Source: Pseudomonadota bacterium
GTDB taxonomy: Bacteria > Myxococcota > UBA9042 > PHBI01
Length of the DNA stretch: 11,639 nt
Assembly: GCA_005772945.1 (NCBI GenBank)
Contig: SXIE01000026.1
Coordinates: 1 to 11,639 of the forward strand
Reading direction: 5' to 3'
The translations under genes and the position numbers were made by a program. This document shows, in pieces, positions 1 to 6,900 of the stretch (position 1 is its first letter; each line of letters opens with the position of its first letter). The notes below the pieces were generated by a model. That model was not told the DNA's origin. It did not search any database and saw only the letters and a program-made list of their open reading frames with translations.

Positions 1-205
1 CTCTCTCTCTCTTGTTTGCTTTTGCTCTTGCTCTCGCTCTCGCTCTCCTGCTCTCGCTCTCGCTCTCGCTCTCGTTCTTGCTCTCGCTCTCGCTCTCGCC
101 CTCGCTCTCGCCCTCGCTCTCCCTCTCGCCCTCGCCCTCGCCCTCGAACTCGCTCTCGCTCCCGACCTCGCCCTCCGCCTCGATCTCGAAACCGCCCTCG
201 CTCCA
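1..205. repeat. Degenerate CTCTCG/CTCGCC hexamer repeat
   Basis: The left edge is a low-complexity tract built on a six-base unit, CTCTCG near the start and drifting to CTCGCC, then decaying to about position 205. The + strand has no adenine at all from 1 to 146, an extreme strand asymmetry. Because the unit is two codons long, unit gain or loss would not shift a reading frame. All three forward frames are open from the left edge to at least 402, simply because stop codons cannot form without A, so open frames here are not evidence of coding. It could be a simple-sequence tract in an intergenic region, or the low-complexity tail of a gene entering from the left; the window cannot decide. Confidence 0.85.
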
Positions 206-380
206 CGCCTCGAACCCCGCACCCGGTCCGGGCCCGCGCCCAACCCTCGCCGGATCCCCGCACCCGCCGGCCCTCCCCGCCAGCGCGCCCATCCACCCCC
301 CGGCCCTCGCACGCCCCCGCATCGATCGAATCCCCTCCGCCCAGCAACTCACGCGCAAGGCTTGCACGCGCGCCCGCATC
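206..380. other. C-rich leader with no recognised gene
   Basis: Between the hexamer repeat and the first gene is a C-rich stretch with proline-rich conceptual translations in every forward frame and no recognisable domain. I see no convincing -35/-10 pair, hairpin terminator, riboswitch or RNA gene in it. If the operon has its own promoter it probably lies here or in the repeat. There is no clear Shine-Dalgarno sequence directly before the first gene; an AAGG at 357-360 is about 20 bases upstream, too far to be useful. Confidence 0.5.
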
Positions 381-803
381 ATGGAACACCCTGCCCATAT
401 GAATCCTGACGCGCCTCTCGCGCTGAGCGGCGACCCCATCTTCCGCGTCGTCGGCGACGAAGTCTTCGTGCTCGCTGGCCAAGGGCATGTACACTGGCTG
501 AAGAACCCGACCGCGCGCCTCATCTGGGACGCCCTGGCCGCTCACCCCCCCAAGGGCGTCACCCCCAGCGCGCTCGCGGCCCGCGTCGTCGCCGAGTTCG
601 AGGTCGATGACGCCCGCGCCCTGGCCGATGTCAACGCCTTTCTCGTCGCGCTCCTCGAGCGCGGCCTCGTGGCCCCTCGGGAAGTTCAGAATGGCCGTCC
701 CGCGCCCGATTCGCCGCCGCCCATCGCGACGACCGCTTCCAGAGCCGTCGCGCCCCCCTCGCCCGATGGCGACCTCATTGACTCGGACCCCGGTCAGACA
801 TAG
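381..803 (+). CDS. PqqD-family peptide-recognition protein (RRE type)
   Basis: A 140-residue protein whose residues ~12-97 match the PqqD fold: a beta hairpin (FRVVGDEVFVLAG), the family hallmark region HVHWLKNPTARLIWDAL at about 36-52, then helices ending in a VNAFLVALLERGLV segment at about 84-97. PqqD proteins and the related RiPP recognition elements bind leader peptides and deliver them to modifying enzymes, so the likely partner is the precursor at 8872 and the radical SAM enzyme at 9985. After residue ~98 a Pro/Ser/Ala-rich tail looks disordered. The start at 381 was chosen because the domain begins soon after; ATG 399 is an equal alternative (134 residues). The frame stays open to the left edge, but that extension is only repeat-derived low-complexity Leu/Ser/Pro sequence. 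The next gene starts 39 bases downstream, suggesting one transcript. Confidence 0.85.
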   Translation: MEHPAHMNPDAPLALSGDPIFRVVGDEVFVLAGQGHVHWLKNPTARLIWDALAAHPPKGVTPSALAARVVAEFEVDDARALADVNAFLVALLERGLVAPREVQNGRPAPDSPPPIATTASRAVAPPSPDGDLIDSDPGQT

Positions 804-832
804 GCTTTTGGCCTCTGTGCGACGGTTCGGAT

Positions 833-837
833 AAGGA
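833..837 (+). promoter_or_regulatory. Ribosome binding site of the giant lipoprotein
   Basis: AAGGA lies five bases before ATG 843. It fixes the lipoprotein start, in agreement with the signal peptide beginning at that codon. The 39-base gap after the PqqD gene shows no hairpin terminator. Confidence 0.7.
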
Positions 838-842
838 ACAGC

Positions 843-908
843 ATGAAACCCAACGCGCGCCTGTCACTCGCCGTTTGCGTCGCCGCTTCGATCGGCCTCG
901 TCGCGTGC
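843..908 (+). other. Lipoprotein signal peptide (lipobox LVAC)
   Basis: Residues 1-22 of the giant protein: basic start (MKPNAR), hydrophobic stretch through residue 21, then L19-V20-A21-C22, a canonical signal peptidase II site. Cys22 would be the lipidated N-terminus; residue +2 is Glu. Under the E. coli rule Glu at +2 is not a strong inner-membrane retention signal, so outer-membrane sorting is plausible but rules differ between phyla. Confidence 0.9.
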
Positions 909-3900
909 GAAGGCTCCGAGCTGGTGCGGTCCATCGACAAGAGCGCGACCCACGAGGTCGTCGACGGTACCGACGGCGACGGTGGCGAGGTCGTCGGCTC
1001 CGGGCTCGACTTCTGGTTCCTCACGGCCAACGGGATCAAGGGTGCGGAGGTCGACGAGGTCGCGCTCGCCATCGCCGACGAGATCCTCGACTACCGTCCG
1101 CGGCCCGATTTCCAGGTGAACATCAAGGTCGCCGCTCGCACCGCGCAACCAGGCAGCCAGGCGCGCCTCTTCGTCGACGACACCGCGGTCGCCGTGGTCG
1201 AGCTCCTCGAACAGGACGGCGTCTTCACCGCGACGTTCGCCGCCGTCACGTTGCCCATGCGCACCGCCGGCGTGCCCGTGCGGGTCGAGACCGTCGACAC
1301 CACCGGCGCACCACTCGTCCGCGAGAAGTCGGTCACGGTCGGCTACACGGGCTGCACCGTCGAGGCCGCCATCGTCGAGAACGCACTGCAATGCGCCGTG
1401 ACGAGCTACGATCCGGTCAGCGGGCTGACGGTCGGCGTCGATGTCACCTTGGCCGACGGCCACTGCGACCTCGCGGGCCTGCAGGTCACGTTCGGCGCTG
1501 CCACGACCGAGGTTGGGCCGATCGCATTCGGCGATGCCGGCGTGGCCCACTTCGACGTCGTGCTGGCACCCGGCGCCGGAGCCGAGCCACCAGCGCTGAG
1601 CGGCGAGCTGCGCGTCACGGCCATCGCTACGGTCGCCGCCGATCCGGTCACGGGCGGCGCCATCGATCTGATCAGCACGGTCGACGCGGACGTGCCGACC
1701 GTCGAGCTCGTCGCGCCGTCCGAGGGCAACGCCACGATCACGCTCGACAACGATCTGGGCGGCGATCCGAGTGACGGGCTGCAGTTCGCGGTCGCGTTCT
1801 CGTCCAACGTGGCGGAGCCCGCGCGCGCCGTCCTCACGCTGGATGGTGTCGAAGTCGGGGCGATCGACATCGCGCCGCAGGACGCCCTGACCTTCACGTT
1901 TCCGGCCGTGACCCTCACCCAGAACGGGCCGGTCGATTTCGCGGTGACCGTGACCGACGCGTGCGGGAACGTGGGCTCCGCGACCGCCACGGTGTTGGTC
2001 CTCTCAGCTGCGGGTCAGATCGGCATCGTGGTTCCGACCGATGCCTCCGTGCTTCTCGCGCGCGATGACGACAACGTCGCGACCGCGGGCGTCTTCGACG
2101 GCACGTTCGATGTCCTCACGACGGGCGCGCAGGTCGGGGCGACGCTCGGAATCTGGTGCGCGCGGGCGTCCTCGGTCGATCCGGCCGACCTCGTGCAGGT
2201 CGGCGTGCGCACCATCGCCACCGGGGGCGTCGCGCCCAACGGTCGCTACCAGATCGAGGTGTCCATTGACACCGGGGCGCTCGGCCAACAGGTGCGTTGC
2301 GTGGCGTGCATCGACCTGCCCGCCTCGGCGGAGTCCGCGCCGATCGACCTGACGATCGCGCTGCCGGCGCCGACCATGCTCGTCACGGCGCCGCTGGATG
2401 GGACGTGCACGAACGTCACGGCGATCGATGTGGCGGGCACCGCCACCGGGCTCGACGGCGAACCGGTGCGGGTCGACCTCGGGACGGGCACCCCGACCGC
2501 GCTCGCGGCGGTCGCGGCCGGCGTGTGGAGCGGCACGGTCAACCTCGCCGACACCTCGCCCGACGGCAGCTACGCCCTCGGGTTCGACGCGACCGACGCG
2601 CTCGGTAACATCGTCAGCGACACCTCGGGGCCCCTCGGCGTCTCGGTCGTGCTCGATCGGAGCAAACCCGTCCTGGCGATCGTTGCGCCCGCGGCCGCGA
2701 TCGATGCGACCGTCACGCCCGACGAGAGCGACACCGAGGCTGGCTTCCAGACGACCGCGCGCGCGACCGTAACCGACGCGCACGTCGACGGCGCGTCGGC
2801 CTGCCTCGCCGTGAACGGGGGCGCTCCGACGTGCGTCGTCCTGGCCAGCGATGGCGCGGCCGCTTGGCCGCTCGTCACGCTCGAGGTCGGCCCGAACACG
2901 CTGACCTATACGGTCACGGACACCTGCGGCAACGCGGGTCCCGAGGTCACGCGCATCGTCACGCTCGAGCAGACGACGCCGATCGCCATCGTCACGCCGG
3001 CGGATGCGACCACGCTGCGCGCGGCCGACGACGGCGACCCGGCCACCGCGCGCGTCTTCGAGGGCGACGTGGTCGTCGACTCCGATGGGGCGGCGGTCGG
3101 CGCTGCGATCAAGGTCGCCTGCCGCACCAACGGGGCGGGGGCGCTGTTCGTCGAGGTTGGAGCCTTCACGGTCGCCACCGTGGCCGCCGACGGGCGCTAC
3201 ACCGTGCCCGTCGCCATCGACACGGCGAGCCTCGGCACCGCCGTCGTCTGCCAGGCGACCGTCGATCTGCCGTTCGCGGGTGTGTCCCTGCCGATCGGGC
3301 TGCGGATCGGACTCCCGGCGCCCACGATCGGCGTGACGTCGCCGGCGATCGGCGCGTGCGCCACGGCCGCCACGCTCGACGTCGCAGGTGTCGCGAGCGG
3401 TCTCGACGCGCAGAGCGTGGCGGGTGCCTTCGGCGCCGAGTCGGCCTCGGGCAGCGTCACGGCGGGCGCCTTCGCCTTCACGATCCCAGTCCCCAGCGGC
3501 GCCGACGGGCCGACGACGCTCAGCGTTTCGGGGGTCGATACCTTCGGCAACACGGCCGACGCGAGCGTCGCGCTGCTCGTCGATCGCACCGCCCCGACCC
3601 TCGTCTACGAGGGCCCGAGCTCGCCGGTCGATCCGGGCGTCACGCCCGACGCCGATCCGATCGCGCCCGGCTACCAGACGACGGTGTCGGCCACGCTGGT
3701 GGATCTCATCGCGCTCGGCGGCGAGGTCTGCCTGGCCGTCAACGGCGGCGGCCTGACCTGCGTGGAGATCGGCGATACGAGCGGGGCCGTCGCCTTTGCC
3801 GGCGTCACGCTCCAGCCCGGCGACAATACGCTCGCCTTCGCGATGACCGACGGCTGTGGCAACGCCGGTCTGGCAAGCACCGAGACCGTGGCGCTCGTCG

Positions 3901-6900
3901 CCTCCACGCCGACGGTTGCGGTCACGACGCCCGCGAGCGACCTCGTCACGACCGCGGCCACCCTCGATCTCACGGCGACCGTCAGCTTGAGCGCCGCGCC
4001 GCTGGCGGGCGCCACGGTCACGCTCAGCGCGAACGGCACGCCGCTCGCGCTCACGCCGACCGACCACGGTGACGGGACGTACACGTTCACCGCCGTCCCG
4101 CTCGCGCCGGGCGCGGCCACGGCGTTCGTCGCGTCGGCCACACCCGGCGGTGGCGGCGGCACCGGCGCCTCGAGTGCTCGCACCGTCACGCAGAAGAACG
4201 TCCTGCCCACAATCGTGATCACGGCGCCCGGGGGCGGTCCGGTCAACCTGGCGACACCCGCCTGTGCCGCTGGACAGGCCGATTGCGTCATGACGGTGGC
4301 CGCGACGACGACCAACGCCGAGGACGGCAGCGTGACCTCGCTCGCGGTCGATTGCGACGGTGCCGCGAGCTCGTATGCCGGGGTCGTCAGCGCCGCCGCG
4401 ACGTCCTTTGTCGGGGTCGTCCTGCCGGACGGCGCGACGTGCCTGCTCACCGGATCGGTCACGGATGCGGCCGCGCAGACCGCGCAGAGCGCCACGGTGA
4501 CGGTGGACGTCGATCGCACGGCGCCGGTCCTCGACGTCACGAGCCCGAGCGGACCGCTGCAGAATACGAGCGATCTCACGGCCGGCACGGCCGGGATCCA
4601 GGCGCCGCTTCTCGTCGATGTGGCAGGCGTCGAGGCCGGTCAGACGGTCGACGTGGTGCTGACCTGGACCGACGCGGGGGGGCCGCAGACCAAGGCGTAT
4701 TCCGCGGTGACCACCGGCAGCGACGGCGTCGTCGCCATGGAGGAATTCGCGGGCGCCGGTTGGATCACGTGGCCCGAGGGGCTCATCACCGTCACGGCGA
4801 GCGCCGAGGACGTCGCGGGCAACCCGGGCAGCGACGTTGTGAGCGTGCCTGTCTCGAGCACCGGGGACGTGCGCATCACGTCGCCGGTCGCGCTCGCGGA
4901 CGCGTGTGCCGGCACGTGTGCGACCGGCGTGTGCAACGCCGGCGCCTGCTGGCGCACCTGGGGTATCGCGGACTCGCGCCAGCTCGTGGCCGCCCCGGCC
5001 GGGATCACCACCACGAGCCAGAACATCCGGGTGTGCTCGGACGAGCCGTCGCTGGCGGCCACCGGCGCATCGGTCTGCGCCTCGACGCCGAGCGCGACCG
5101 GGCCCTACCGACAGGTGCTGATCGGCAATACGACCGGCGCGCTGACGGTCCTCGATGTGAGCGCCGTCCTGCCTGCGGGCTTCCAGCGCCTCGTCGTCGA
5201 GGTCATGCCGATTGCAGGGGGCGGATGGCTTTCGAGCCTCGGCACCGTCAACGCCGCCGAGCGCCTGCGCCGCGTCGCCGTGGACGTGAGCGCGCCCACG
5301 GTGAGCGGCCTCGGAAGCCCCTCGGACACCCTTGCGCCCATCGGCACGCTGAACGCGGCCGAGCAGGTTTCTCCCCCGCGCGTCTACCAGATTGCGTTCA
5401 CGCCGAGCGAGTCCGCGCGCGCCGAGGTGTTCGTGCAGGGCGTCTCGGTGCTGGTTCAGGACGTGGTCCCCGACCCGAGCCCGACGACGGTGCAGGTCAC
5501 GCTGCCCGAGGGAACGCCCCAAGTGTGGGTCGTGCTGACCGACGTCGTTGGCAACCGCTCGCCGGCGAGCCCCGCGACGGGCGCGGTGACGTACCAGCCG
5601 ACGGTCGACGTCACGCCTCCGACGCTGTCCTTCTCGCGCCCGAATGCGTCGCCGCTCCACGCGGGCGACAACCTCGACGTCATCCTGACCTCGAACGCCG
5701 AGGGGCGCACGGCCACCGTTCGTGACGCGGGTGTCGACGTCGCCTCGGCCGCGATCGCGAGCGGCGCGGCGACGTTCGCGGACGCGACCTTCCACATCCT
5801 CTCGGACGGGACGCACACGCTCACGGCGACCGTCAGCGATGCGGCCGGCAACGCGGCGACCGTCGCCACGACGCCAGCGTCCATCGTCGTCGACGCCGTC
5901 CCGCCCGTCGGCACGATCACCGATCCGGTCGAGCTCGACACCTTCACCGACGCCGACGACGCCGACCCGGCCTCGGGCTTCCAAGTGAGCGTGACGTTCA
6001 CGACCAGCGGCGCCGCGAGCTGGAAGCTGCTCACCGCCGACGGTTGCGACGCGACCTGGTCCGGGTGCGACGCGCCCGTTCAGCAATCGACCGGCGCTGT
6101 GACCAACCCCGGCGGCGCCGAGCCGGCGCAGCTCGTCACCGTCGACCTCGAGGCTGCGCTGACCTTCAAGAAGATCATCCTCGAGACGACCGACTCGGGC
6201 GGCAACACCGCGACCACCGACGTCGACGTCAGCTTCGCGGTCTCGGCGTGCGCGCTCGCGTTCACCAACCTCCCGGTCAGCGCCTGGTACAACATGTCCG
6301 CGTGTCCGGGGGGCACCCCCTGCGCCTCGACCAGCGTCGCGATCGACGTCCAGCTCACGGGCGCGTGCGCGCTCAGCGAGCTGCGCCTCCTCAACGGCGG
6401 CGCCACCGTGGGCACCATCCCGAATCCGGTCGGCACCGAGACCTTCCTCCTCACGGTCGCCGACGCGGCGCACCTGACCCTCGAGGCCAAGGGCTTCGCG
6501 GGCGCCAGCGAGGCGGCCTCGACCGGCGTGCGCGTCCGCGACGCCGACTTCACGCCGCCTTCCGTCCAGTTCGTGAGCCAGGTCGTCAACGGCTTCACGA
6601 CCACCGCCGAGGGCGCCAACACGACCTACAACGCCGCGACCGACCTCCTGCCGAGCACGGCCGGCATGCAGCTCCACGCGGCCGTGCGCGTCACAGACAC
6701 CAACGCCAATGGCGGCCGCATCGAGAGCATCTCCGCGGCGGGCACCTCCGGCACGACGGCGCTCTCGCCCTCCAACATCAGCCTGCCATCCTCGCTCGTC
6801 GGCGCCTCGCCGATCACCGAGAACCTCCTCGATCTGACGCTCGTCGACAACGACACCTATACGGTCACGGTGACGGGCTCGGATGCCGCCGGCAACACCG

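Noticed and set aside
12..380. N-terminal extension of the PqqD gene into the hexamer repeat
   Set aside because: The extension is Leu/Ser/Pro low complexity created by the repeat, and all three frames are open there. The PqqD domain starts just after ATG 381/399.
16..402. Arg/Ser/Pro-rich forward open frame
   Set aside because: A repeat-derived frame without any domain; openness results from lack of adenine.
2013..3899. CRISPR array or mobile element as the source of repetition
   Set aside because: The repeats are diverged protein-domain copies in one continuous frame. No short direct repeats with spacers, terminal inverted repeats or transposase were seen anywhere.
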